Below are positions 26,196 to 34,504 of a stretch of 47,963 bases of DNA, piece by piece (the first letter of the stretch is position 1; each line of letters opens with the position of its first letter). The notes under the pieces were generated by a model that saw nothing but the letters and a program-made list of their open reading frames with translations, did not search any database and was not told where the DNA came from. The stretch comes from Roseibacillus ishigakijimensis. Lineage in GTDB: Bacteria; Verrucomicrobiota; Verrucomicrobiia; Verrucomicrobiales; Akkermansiaceae. The stretch is from contig NZ_JAENIO010000032.1 of assembly GCF_016595415.1 (NCBI RefSeq), positions 1-47,963 of the forward strand, given 5' to 3'. The translations under genes were made by a program, and so were the position numbers.

Positions 26196-27701
26196 ATGAC
26201 CCCGCGACCAGTCACTCTCCTCGCCTTTTTCGCCCTCCTCACCAGCGTTCTCCCCGCCAGCGCCTATGACAATGAAGTCTGGAAAGAAGGCGGGCAGTAT
26301 CACTGGAAAATCGACGGAAAAGAAGCCGGGCAATCCCCTGAGCTCCACCTCGCCATCAACCGTTGCCTCGCCCGGGACCGCAGCGTCCACGTCCTCACCG
26401 GGGGAGTCCTCAATGGCCCCATTTCGATTCCTTCCTGGAATGTCAAAATCAACTTTCACGGCCACGTTTTCATCCGCAATCACGGCGGCTATGGCATCGA
26501 CAATGGCTGGGACGGGCTCGTCGTGGCCAACTTCTCCCTCGTCGGCGGCACCCACATGGGCATCCGCTCCAGCCGGGGTAGCAATCTCACCTTCTGGGGC
26601 ATCAAAATCTACGGAGGCAGCATTGGCATGCGCATCGACAGCCACCCCAGCCGCCCCTACCAACGCTGGGTCCACAACTTGTCGATCTCCAATTGCCAAT
26701 TCATCAACTGCGGTGGCCACGGCCTGGAGACCTACGGCATTGACGGCATCGAGCTCCAAGGAATCGTCGCGCGCAATTGCGGGGAGTGCGGCGTGCTGCT
26801 CAATAAAACCAAGAACGGCACCATCGGCACCGTGGACGCCTACAATTGCTCCTATCGCCACGGTTACGCCGGGCTGCGCTTTGCCAACAGCTGTGAAAAC
26901 CTCCTCGCCGACACCCTCTATGCCGAACGTTGCGGACGCGGCTACTTCGTCCTCTCCGGTAGCCGCCATTGCCTGCTGCGCCGGGCCTACATCAAGGACT
27001 GCATCGACCAATGGGGCAAAGGACGCGGCATCTGGATGCAAAATGTGGCCGAGTGCGTGGTGGAGGCAGGCTGCAGCGACAGCGGCGTCTCCGCTTACGG
27101 ACCGGGCACCACAGCCACTGTCACCCAGGGGGCCTGCGAGGGCTCCCGCAGCAGCTACCCCGTCACGGTCCATGAAGAAGCCAGCTTTGGCGGCTGGTCG
27201 GCAGGACTCGCGGTAGGGGGCTACTCGCGCGAAAAGCTGGCCGCCCTCGGAGTGGAGGAGAACACCATCTCCTCCCTGCGGGTCCAACCCGGTTACCAAG
27301 TCACCGTCTACCGCCACAATTCCCCCGCCAGCCCCTCCCAATCATTCTCCACCGATGCCGACAATCTGGCCCAGACCGGCTGGGACGATCGCATCTCGGC
27401 CCTCGGCGTCCACTGGGTCGGCCCGGTGGTCCTCTACCGCGGCAAAAACTACGAGGGCTGGGCAGTGGCCTGCCCCGAAGGCGATTACGACCTCGACCAA
27501 ATGCAAGAAGCCGGCATCCAGAACGACAGCCTCTCTTCCCTTAAAATCAGCCCCGGCTACGAAGTGATCGCCTATCGCGATGAACTCGGCAGCGAGGACC
27601 ACAAGAGCTTCCGGGGCGAAGTCCCGGACCTCGCCAGCGAAGGCTGGGAGGACACCATCTCCTCCTTCCGCATCCGCCGCATCAACAAAAGCTCACCGTA
27701 G
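26196..27701 (+). CDS. Secreted right-handed beta-helix protein with C-terminal beta-gamma-crystallin motifs
   Basis: A 501-residue exported protein. Signal peptide about 1-24 (LLAFFALLTSVLPASA). Residues 45-315 show short N/G-rich rungs (ISNCQFINCGGHGLETYG, NSCENLLADTLYAERCGRG) of a parallel beta helix as in pectate lyase-like and carbohydrate-active proteins. Residues 330-497 carry four Greek-key motifs, each with a beta-gamma-crystallin-type calcium clamp: ENTISS (about 355), DDRISA (396), NDSLSS (442) and EDTISS (485). The combination suggests a calcium-stabilised, polysaccharide-facing surface protein. No catalytic residues can be assigned. ATG 26196 begins the signal peptide. Confidence 0.83.
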   Translation: MTPRPVTLLAFFALLTSVLPASAYDNEVWKEGGQYHWKIDGKEAGQSPELHLAINRCLARDRSVHVLTGGVLNGPISIPSWNVKINFHGHVFIRNHGGYGIDNGWDGLVVANFSLVGGTHMGIRSSRGSNLTFWGIKIYGGSIGMRIDSHPSRPYQRWVHNLSISNCQFINCGGHGLETYGIDGIELQGIVARNCGECGVLLNKTKNGTIGTVDAYNCSYRHGYAGLRFANSCENLLADTLYAERCGRGYFVLSGSRHCLLRRAYIKDCIDQWGKGRGIWMQNVAECVVEAGCSDSGVSAYGPGTTATVTQGACEGSRSSYPVTVHEEASFGGWSAGLAVGGYSREKLAALGVEENTISSLRVQPGYQVTVYRHNSPASPSQSFSTDADNLAQTGWDDRISALGVHWVGPVVLYRGKNYEGWAVACPEGDYDLDQMQEAGIQNDSLSSLKISPGYEVIAYRDELGSEDHKSFRGEVPDLASEGWEDTISSFRIRRINKSSP

Positions 27702-27835
27702 GCATCACGAAAAAAATCTCTCTTCTGCTGTCCGCTTTGGGAAAGGGATTCCGTTTCTTCTGACTGAGGGCGATTTCTTCCCGGCTCCCCTGCCGAGGAA
27801 AAAGGCTGCCCTCCTCTCTCCACAACCCATTATCG

Positions 27836-30325
27836 ATGAGACCCATTATCAGAACTCACCTCTCTCCCTCAACCGCGCCCCTACTGTTTCTCACTTCCAG
27901 CCTCCTCTCGACCACCGTCAGCGCGGAGTCCCTCGCCAGCGACCCCTTTCTCACCGGCGAGTCCCCGTCCACCGGGCAGTATGCCACTGCTCCCCTGACC
28001 GGACAAAACCCGGCCATTTTCGGCTTCAACAATGCCTGGGTGGGCAGTGGCACCGCCCACTCGGACACGGGCCTGAGCTACAGCGACCCCAGCTACGAAG
28101 CGGCCACCGGAGGAGCCGTCACCACCACCGCAGCAGGCCGCATCTCGCGTCAGCTCGACTCCGTGCTCAGCGACAAACTCGACATTCTTGCCGACGAGGT
28201 CGTCTACTTGAGCATTCTGGCAAACTTCTCCGGCGGAGGCGGAGCCTGGAACTACGCCGCTTTCGAACTGGGTGACGATCGCGACGACACGAAGAAAACC
28301 CTAGCCATCGGCATCGACGACGAAGCTCCAGGCGAGTTCATGTATCAGCTCAACAACGGGACGAAAACCTCTCTCGGCGTCCCCGCCGACGATGAGACCC
28401 ACCTCTTTCTCCTCAAGTTTGAGATGAACGGGGACGTCAATGGAGACGCCCTGACCATCTGGGTCGACCCAGTCCTCGGGGGCCCGGGGGATCCTGCGGA
28501 TGGGCTGGTCCTTACCGACCTCGAACTTCTCGATATCGACGACTTTCAAATCGGCTCCGGCGGACCCGGCAACAGCTTTGACGAGCTTCGCTTTGGCACC
28601 ACTCTGGCAGCGGTCACTTTGGATGAGTCCTTGGCCGCTCCCAGCTTTGGCGGCTTGCCCGATGACTACTTCGGGGACTTTGGCGACAACGTCACCCTGA
28701 CCATCCCGGTCAACGGCAAGCCAACCCCCACGCTGCAATGGCAATTTTCCAGCGATGAAGGAGCCGGAGATCCTTGGAGCGATCTCCCCGACCAAAGCCA
28801 CTCCACCCTCACCTTGGCCGATGTCCGCCAGGAAGGCTTCTACCGCTTGGTAGCCAGCAACACCCAGGGCACGGCGGAAAGTGGTTCCATCCTCATCGAC
28901 CTCGCCTATCCCTCGCCGACCGTCACCGTGCCCGCCGCCGTGGCAGGCCTCCTCGGCGAAGAGCTGACCATCCCTGCCAACGCCAGCGGACTAGGCTCCC
29001 TCTCCTATTCCTGGTATCGGCTGGAAGACGGGATCGAAGTGGAACTGGGACAAACGGGCTCTACCCTGACCTTCCCCTCCCTGAGTGCTTCCGACCTCGG
29101 AACCTATTTCGTAAAAGTCACCGACGACGGCAGCGGAGTCACCCCCCACGAATTGCCAGCCGAAACCTACTCGGCGGACATTCTGGTCGTGGAGGGCGGC
29201 CAACCTGCCTACGAGCCCTTCTTGATCGGCGAAGACCCCGATGCAGGCCAATACCTCGTGCAATCTTTCTCGGGACAAGGGCCGGACGTTCTCGGCTTCT
29301 TCGATGTCTGGGGCGGCGGTGGGGCCCTGCCGACCGCAGCGGCAGGCTCTCTCAGCTACTCTGACCCCAACTACGCTTCCCCGGCCGGGGGCTCCCTCCT
29401 CACCGGACAAGGAGGCCGCATTTACCGCCCTCTCTCCCCTTCCCTCTCCGGCCTCATGGGGGCCGGCGCCGAGGGAACCATTTACCTGAGCATTCTTGCC
29501 AACTTCAGCGGTGGACTCGGCACTTGGGGCTACGCGGCCTTCGAGCTGGGCCAAGATGGCTCCGACCCCCAAAAGTCCCTGGCCATCGGCATTGATAGCA
29601 GCATCCCGGACAACTTCATGTATCAAATCAACAATGGCACGAAGATGGATTTGGGGATCGCCGCCGATAGCGCGACCCATCTCTTCCTGCTCAAGCTAGA
29701 CCTTCGGGCGAGCGATCCCGACACCCTCACCGTCTGGGTCGACCCCGTGCTAGGTGGCGGAGGCGATCCCGCCGACGGCATCGTTCTCACTGGCTTCGAC
29801 CTCTTGCCGATCGAAGACTTCCAAGTCGGCTCCGGAGCAGCCGGCAACCAGTTCGATGAAGTCCGCATCGCCCCCACCTTAGCCGAAGTGACCAGCCTCT
29901 ATCTGGGACCGGAGGGAGAGACCTTTGCTTCCTGGATGACTGGCTTCCCCGGCGTGGGCAGCGAGACCGCCTTTTCCGATGATGCCGATCAAGATGGACT
30001 CGCCAATGGACTGGAAGCCTTTCTCGGCACCGATCCCAGCGAGCCCAACGACAGCCTGGAGGCCGTGATGATAACAGAGGCCGGGCTGACCTTCCAGCAC
30101 CCGCGCACAGCCACCGTCCTCCTCGACGTGCAAGCCAGCTACCAATGGTCCTCTGACCTGCAAAACTGGTTTGCCAGCGGGGAGGAAAGCGAGGGCTCCG
30201 CCGTCACCTTCCAAACCCTGGCCAACACTCCCGCAACCGGGACCAGCAGCATAACCGCAGAAGTCACAGGGGTGCCTCTTGACAAGGTTTTTGTCCGCCT
30301 CCAAGTGCAACAAACCGGAAACTAA
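27836..30325 (+). CDS. Secreted modular protein: two copies of a shared module, Ig-like domains, TSP3-like C terminus
   Basis: An 829-residue exported protein (signal peptide ending TTVSAES). A module of about 230 residues occurs at 31-265 (DPFLTGESPSTGQY to FDELRFGT) and again at 460-690 (EPFLIGEDPDAGQY to FDEVRIAPTLAEV), each with Y-L-S-I-L-A-N-F-S-G, FMYQxNNGTK and LTVWVDPVLGG blocks. Two Ig-like domains lie between (W-Q-F and YSWYRLEDG cores). The C terminus has the calcium-loop motif DDADQDGLANGLEAFLGTDP, then an YQWSSDLQNW domain common in Verrucomicrobiota surface proteins. The same module recurs in the 276-aa and 1388-aa proteins downstream. Likely surface or matrix protein; the module looks like a concanavalin-type beta sandwich. 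Confidence 0.82.
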   Translation: MRPIIRTHLSPSTAPLLFLTSSLLSTTVSAESLASDPFLTGESPSTGQYATAPLTGQNPAIFGFNNAWVGSGTAHSDTGLSYSDPSYEAATGGAVTTTAAGRISRQLDSVLSDKLDILADEVVYLSILANFSGGGGAWNYAAFELGDDRDDTKKTLAIGIDDEAPGEFMYQLNNGTKTSLGVPADDETHLFLLKFEMNGDVNGDALTIWVDPVLGGPGDPADGLVLTDLELLDIDDFQIGSGGPGNSFDELRFGTTLAAVTLDESLAAPSFGGLPDDYFGDFGDNVTLTIPVNGKPTPTLQWQFSSDEGAGDPWSDLPDQSHSTLTLADVRQEGFYRLVASNTQGTAESGSILIDLAYPSPTVTVPAAVAGLLGEELTIPANASGLGSLSYSWYRLEDGIEVELGQTGSTLTFPSLSASDLGTYFVKVTDDGSGVTPHELPAETYSADILVVEGGQPAYEPFLIGEDPDAGQYLVQSFSGQGPDVLGFFDVWGGGGALPTAAAGSLSYSDPNYASPAGGSLLTGQGGRIYRPLSPSLSGLMGAGAEGTIYLSILANFSGGLGTWGYAAFELGQDGSDPQKSLAIGIDSSIPDNFMYQINNGTKMDLGIAADSATHLFLLKLDLRASDPDTLTVWVDPVLGGGGDPADGIVLTGFDLLPIEDFQVGSGAAGNQFDEVRIAPTLAEVTSLYLGPEGETFASWMTGFPGVGSETAFSDDADQDGLANGLEAFLGTDPSEPNDSLEAVMITEAGLTFQHPRTATVLLDVQASYQWSSDLQNWFASGEESEGSAVTFQTLANTPATGTSSITAEVTGVPLDKVFVRLQVQQTGN

Positions 30326-30533
30326 TACCACCTCAAGTCTTCATCTGGTAAAATGAGGGGACCTTTTTGCTGAGAAAATGCGCTACGCGGTCGGCCTCAT
30401 CTTTTTGGGTTCAGGATTCCAAATTATTCGTTGCCAATCGGTTGCGACTCCGACATCACGCCATCTTCCCGCCTTAAACTTGGAACCCTGAACCTCGATC
30501 CTTTTACCAGCTAAATCCTTTCATTGGTATAAG
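30322..30533. repeat. Nested imperfect inverted repeat (about 210 bp), candidate MITE-like element
   Basis: Three sets of complementary arms nest inside one another: the ends (CTAATACCA at 30322 against the complement of TTGGTATAAG near 30524-30533), CTGGTAAAA (30345-30353) against TTTTACCAG (30502-30510), and GGTTCAGGATTCCAA (30408-30422) against TTGGAACCCTGAACC (30480-30494, one mismatch). An extra local stem ATGAGG/CCTCAT (30354 and 30395) sits on one side. No protein is encoded. The left end overlaps the stop codon of the upstream gene. Confidence 0.6.
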
Positions 30534-30550
30534 AACAAGCCTTACCCCGG

Positions 30551-30596
30551 AAAAGCGCCTGGAATGTTTGATAGGTTTATCCAGGCGCTTTTTTCC
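30551..30596 (+). terminator. Rho-independent terminator
   Basis: A 13-bp perfect stem (AAAAGCGCCTGGA / TCCAGGCGCTTTT) with a 16-base loop, then more T. A run of A on the left would allow it to act in both directions. With the inverted-repeat element it fills the 335-base gap between the modular protein and the sigma factor gene. Confidence 0.88.
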
Positions 30597-30660
30597 CTTT
30601 TCGTCGCTCTCAACTTATCTCTCGACACTCTCACCCTGTTTTGCCTAGAAAAGGGTTCCC

Positions 30661-31227
30661 TTGAGTAACCTTGATCGACTCCTCTCTCATGCGAGCCAGG
30701 GCGGGGCAGCCCTTTCGGCCGAACTGCTCCCTCTCGTCTACGACGAGTTACGCCATCTTGCCGCCCGCCGCCTCTCTGGCAATCGCGCCGTCACGCTGCA
30801 AGCCACCGAACTGGTGCATGAAGCCTGGGTCAAGCTAAGCAGTGCCGATCTCCCCCTCTGGAACGACCGGGCCCACTTCTTCCGGGCCGCCGCGCTAGCC
30901 ATGCGTCGCATCATCGTCGACCGGGCGCGCGAAAAAGCTGCTCTCAAACGGGGTCAGGGACAAGTCCCCCTCGACCTCAGCACGCTCGACATCGCCGCCG
31001 TCACTCCCGACGAACGCGTTCTCATGGTCGACGACGCCCTCACCCGATTGGAAAAAGAAAGCCCGGAAAGCGCCCGCCTCATCACCCTCAAGTTCTTTGG
31101 CGGCTTGACCAATGAAGAGCTCGCCGACAGCGAGGGGGTCGCCGAGCGCACCATCCGCCGCCGCTGGGACTTCGCCAAAGCCCGCCTCTACCACCTGCTC
31201 AGCGAAACTCCGCCCCCCGCCCCGTGA
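30661..31227 (+). CDS. ECF-type RNA polymerase sigma factor (TIGR02999-like)
   Basis: A 188-residue sigma factor. Region 2 shows LVYDELRHLAARRLSGNRA and ATELVHEAWVKL; then NDRAHFFRAAALAMRRIIVD REKAALKRG; region 4 shows LTNEELADSEGVAERTIRRRW. This pattern is the TIGR02999 group, in which sigma factors are typically encoded beside large Ser/Thr kinases and may be controlled by phosphorylation rather than by a classical anti-sigma factor. TTG 30661 is the start; its stop TGA overlaps the GTG start of the kinase gene (GTGA), so the two are translationally coupled. No anti-sigma gene is visible. Target promoters unknown; neighbouring surface genes are plausible. Confidence 0.92.
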   Translation: MSNLDRLLSHASQGGAALSAELLPLVYDELRHLAARRLSGNRAVTLQATELVHEAWVKLSSADLPLWNDRAHFFRAAALAMRRIIVDRAREKAALKRGQGQVPLDLSTLDIAAVTPDERVLMVDDALTRLEKESPESARLITLKFFGGLTNEELADSEGVAERTIRRRWDFAKARLYHLLSETPPPAP

Positions 31228-33434
31228 GCGACGAGATCGAGATGATTCTCTTTGAGGCGGCTGCGGCCCTGCCTGATGAAACGGACCGCCGCCTCTTCCT
31301 GGCCCACACCTGCCAAGATAATCCCGGGCGCCTGCGCCTCCTCGAAAGCCTGTTGGCCAAAAGAAAGGAAGCCGAAGATTTCTTTTCCTTCCAAGCTTCG
31401 CCCCCATCCCCCACAGCACGGAACGCTGCCCCCCTTGGCGAAGAAACCCTCGCAACCCACATCGGTCGCTACCGCCTCGTCGAGCGTCTTGGCTCCGGCG
31501 GCTACGGCACAGTCTACCTCGCCGAGCAAATCGAACCCCTGCAACGCAAGGTCGCCCTGAAAATCATCCGCTTGGGAATGGATACCGAACGGATGATTGC
31601 CCGCTTCAAGATGGAACGACAGGCCCTCGCCCGCATGGAGCATCCCCACATCGCCCGGGTCTTCGACGCCGGCACGACCCACTCCGGGCGCCCCTATTTC
31701 GTGATGGAATTGGTCGACGGAGAAAAGGTGACCTCCTTCTGCGATCGCGAAAAGCTGACTCTGGGAGAAAGGCTGGAGCTTTTCATCCAAATTTGCCGCG
31801 CCATCCAGCATGCCCACCAAAAGGGAGTCATCCACCGCGACATCAAACCCTCCAATATCTTGGTGCGTCGTCAGCAAGCCGGCACCCTCTTGCCCAAAGT
31901 CATCGACTTCGGTATCGCCAAAGCCGCCCATGGGACCAACGAGCAAACCCTCACTCTGGAGAATCCAGGCCAACTGCTCGGCACGCCCACCTACATGAGC
32001 CCGGAGCAAGCAAGCGGCAGCCGGGATATCGATACCCGGAGCGATATCTATAGCCTCGGAGTTCTCCTCTTCGAAATGCTGGTCGGGCAACCTCCCTTCG
32101 ACTTTTCCTCCCCGGAGAACTGCAATGTGGAAGAGGTGCGCGCCATCCTCCGCAAGAGCGACCCTCCCAAACCCGCCACCCTCCTCGCCGCCCTGCCTTC
32201 GGAACGCCTCGCCGAACTCGCTGCTCTGCGTGGCACGACCGGCCGCCAGCTCATGGCCCGGGTGCAGGGGGACTTGAGCTGGATTCTGCTCAAAGCCTTG
32301 GAAAAAGATCGCAGTCGCCGCTATGAAACCGCCAATGGCCTGGCGAGCGACATCCAACGCCATCTCCAGGGCGAGCCCGTCTCGGCCGGCCCTCCCGGAC
32401 GCCGCTACCGCCTCGGTAAACTCATCCAGCGCAACCGGATGACCTTTCTCTCCGGCGGCCTCCTCCTCTTCGCGCTCCTCGCCGGGCTGGGCACCTCATC
32501 CTGGATGTTTCTCAGCGAGCGCGAAGCTCGGCAGGAACAAAGCCGCCTGCGCAAAATCGCCGAAGAGGCCCGTCGCCTCGCCAGTCAAGCACTCGCCAAC
32601 GAAATGGTTTTGCGCCGTCAGGCCGAGCATCGCGACCTTGTGGCCCAGGCGGCTTTCCAGCTCTCGCTGGGGGAGAGAAGCAAGGCTGAATCCCTTCTCA
32701 GTCGCATCCCCCTGGCGGAAATCCCCCCCTCCCTGGAGGCCGCCAACACCTATCGCACGCTAGGAGAGTGGCACTTCAACGAAGCCCGCTGGAAAGAGGC
32801 TGCCAAATCCTTCGCCGGGCTCGCCCGCACCCTCAGCGACATCAACCCCGCCGACTCCGAACAAATCTCCCGCCACCTTCTACCAGCAGCGGCCGCTCTC
32901 TGCTCAACCGGAGCCGATGCCGAATACGAAGTGTTTCGTGAAATGGCCGTGGCTCGCTTTGGCGATAGCGCCGATGTCCACGTTGCCGAGCAAGTCCTCA
33001 AGGCCACTCTCCTGCGCCCAGCCAACGAAAGACTCCTCGCGGCCATCACTCCCCTGGCGAATCTGGTGGAAAACCACCTGCGCACCGAGGCCCCCTCTCC
33101 CGAAAATTCGGAAATCTATGCCTGGCGCCACCTCTCGCTCTGCTTGCACTCCTACCGTCGGGATCAACCCGCCGATGCCGCCGCCTGGGGCCGGGAAGGA
33201 TTGCGCTTCGCCGGCGAAAAGACCTCGCGCGATGCCAGCCTCCACTTCCTCCTCGCCATGACCGCCAGCCGTTCCGGTCAAAGCGCCGAGGCCCGCTCCC
33301 ACTTTCAGGAAGGACGACGGCTGATTGCGAAGGAATCCACCACCGAAACCATGACCAACAACGCTGACGGCTATTGGTTCGACTGGATCAACGCCAGTCT
33401 TCTTCGGGAAGAAGCTGCCGCCCTCCTCCCCTGA
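31224..33434 (+). CDS. Transmembrane Ser/Thr protein kinase partnered with the ECF sigma factor
   Basis: A 736-residue Hanks-type kinase. Residues 1-60 are the short helical N terminus usual in these sigma-linked kinases. The kinase domain (about 83-375) has GSGGYGTVY, VALKIIRLG, the catalytic loop HRDIKPSN (about 204), DFGIAK (about 228) and GTPTYMSPEQA, so it should be active. A membrane helix (about 410-428, FLSGGLLLFALLAGLGTSS) is followed by an extracytoplasmic or helical repeat region (TPR-like, with LGEWHFNEARWKEAAKSFAG). Coupled by GTGA overlap to the sigma gene. A terminator follows within 20 bases. It likely senses an outside or envelope signal and controls the sigma factor; this is inference. 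Confidence 0.92.
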   Translation: MSDEIEMILFEAAAALPDETDRRLFLAHTCQDNPGRLRLLESLLAKRKEAEDFFSFQASPPSPTARNAAPLGEETLATHIGRYRLVERLGSGGYGTVYLAEQIEPLQRKVALKIIRLGMDTERMIARFKMERQALARMEHPHIARVFDAGTTHSGRPYFVMELVDGEKVTSFCDREKLTLGERLELFIQICRAIQHAHQKGVIHRDIKPSNILVRRQQAGTLLPKVIDFGIAKAAHGTNEQTLTLENPGQLLGTPTYMSPEQASGSRDIDTRSDIYSLGVLLFEMLVGQPPFDFSSPENCNVEEVRAILRKSDPPKPATLLAALPSERLAELAALRGTTGRQLMARVQGDLSWILLKALEKDRSRRYETANGLASDIQRHLQGEPVSAGPPGRRYRLGKLIQRNRMTFLSGGLLLFALLAGLGTSSWMFLSEREARQEQSRLRKIAEEARRLASQALANEMVLRRQAEHRDLVAQAAFQLSLGERSKAESLLSRIPLAEIPPSLEAANTYRTLGEWHFNEARWKEAAKSFAGLARTLSDINPADSEQISRHLLPAAAALCSTGADAEYEVFREMAVARFGDSADVHVAEQVLKATLLRPANERLLAAITPLANLVENHLRTEAPSPENSEIYAWRHLSLCLHSYRRDQPADAAAWGREGLRFAGEKTSRDASLHFLLAMTASRSGQSAEARSHFQEGRRLIAKESTTETMTNNADGYWFDWINASLLREEAAALLP

Positions 33435-33450
33435 ATTCACGCGAGCAAAG

Positions 33451-33495
33451 AAAAAAGGAAAATTCAAGCCCCCTACCAAGGATTTTTCCTTTTTT
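33451..33495 (+). terminator. Terminator after the kinase gene
   Basis: AAAAAAGGAAAA (33451-33462) pairs with TTTTCCTTTTTT (33484-33495) around a 21-base loop. The stem is mostly A-T, so it may be moderate in strength, but its position, 16 bases after the stop, supports the call. Confidence 0.7.
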
Positions 33496-33575
33496 GTCCG
33501 TTTCCGCGCCCCAATTCCGTTTGTTGGGAAGATGGCAAGCTGTTTCACGCTCGCCTCACCTTCAATCAGAAACCT

Positions 33576-34406
33576 ATGAAAAGACAAATCCTTGATCGCA
33601 GCCTTGGCCTCGGAGCGCTCCTGACCCTGCTGGCCCCCTCCGCGCAAGCAGCCCTGCTGGCCAATGACTCCATCCTCACCGGTAGCAACCCCGCCGCTGG
33701 CGAATATGACTCGACCTCTGCCATTGGTGGACAGAATCCAGAGGGCCTCGGCTACAACAGCGCCTGGTCTGGCTCCAGTGGAGCCATCGTCTCCGGCCTG
33801 AGCTACAGCGGAAGCGGCTACTCCGGGGAGGAAGGGAGCGCACTCCAGACCACCAGCGCTACCCGCTTTGGCCGGAATATGGATACCGACCTGGCCAACG
33901 CCTTCGCGGGCACGGGCACCATCTATCTGAGCTTCCTCGCCAGCTTTGACGGCAGTTTCTCTTCCTGGGCTGGTTACGCCGCGTTCGAAGTCGGAGGAAC
34001 CGATTATAACGACCCCAACAAGGCCCTCGCCATCGGCGTGGACGGCGGCGGCTTGGCTGGGAACTTCATGTATCAGGTCAATAACGGCACCAAGACCTCG
34101 ACGGCGATTCCCTCGGACACCAACGTCCACCACTTTCTGGTCCGTTTCGATATGGATGCAGCGGGCACCGACGATTTAACCCTCTGGATCGATCCCGTCC
34201 TCACTGGAGCCAGCGATCCCGCAGGCGGTATTTCGGTAACCGGTGAGGAGCTGTCCATTGACAACATTCGCCTCGGAGCAGGCGGAGCCGGTCTCACCGT
34301 GGATGAGATCCGCTTCGGCACCGACTTGGCCTCCGTGGTGCCCGAACCCTCGACAGCTCTGCTCAGCCTCCTCGGCGTCCTCGGGCTCATCCGCCGCCGT
34401 CGCTAG
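33576..34406 (+). CDS. PEP-CTERM sorted secreted protein made of one shared module
   Basis: A 276-residue exported protein. Signal peptide about 1-25 (LGALLTLLAPSAQAA). Residues 27-250 are one copy of the module found twice in the 829-aa protein: NDSILTGSNPAAGEY, IYLSFLASFDG, FMYQVNNGTKTST, LTLWIDPVLTG, VDEIRFGTDLASV. It ends with the PEP-CTERM signal: VPEPS, a hydrophobic stretch (TALLSLLGVLGLI) and RRRR, which exosortase cuts during export to the surface or exopolysaccharide matrix. The exosortase gene is not in this window. It lies just behind the sigma/kinase pair, with its own terminator. Confidence 0.9.
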   Translation: MKRQILDRSLGLGALLTLLAPSAQAALLANDSILTGSNPAAGEYDSTSAIGGQNPEGLGYNSAWSGSSGAIVSGLSYSGSGYSGEEGSALQTTSATRFGRNMDTDLANAFAGTGTIYLSFLASFDGSFSSWAGYAAFEVGGTDYNDPNKALAIGVDGGGLAGNFMYQVNNGTKTSTAIPSDTNVHHFLVRFDMDAAGTDDLTLWIDPVLTGASDPAGGISVTGEELSIDNIRLGAGGAGLTVDEIRFGTDLASVVPEPSTALLSLLGVLGLIRRRR

Positions 34407-34464
34407 TGCCATCTCTCGTTCTCGTTGACCTCCTTTCCGCAAACACAATCCCATAACCAACCAC

Positions 34465-34499
34465 GCCGGGCGGGCTTTCGCTAGCTCGCCCGGCCTTTT
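34465..34499 (+). terminator. Terminator after the PEP-CTERM gene
   Basis: GCCGGGCG (34465-34472) pairs perfectly with CGCCCGGC (34487-34494) around a 14-base loop and is followed by CTTTT. It ends 5 bases before the next start codon. Confidence 0.85.
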
Positions 34500-34504
34500 G
34501 CCAC

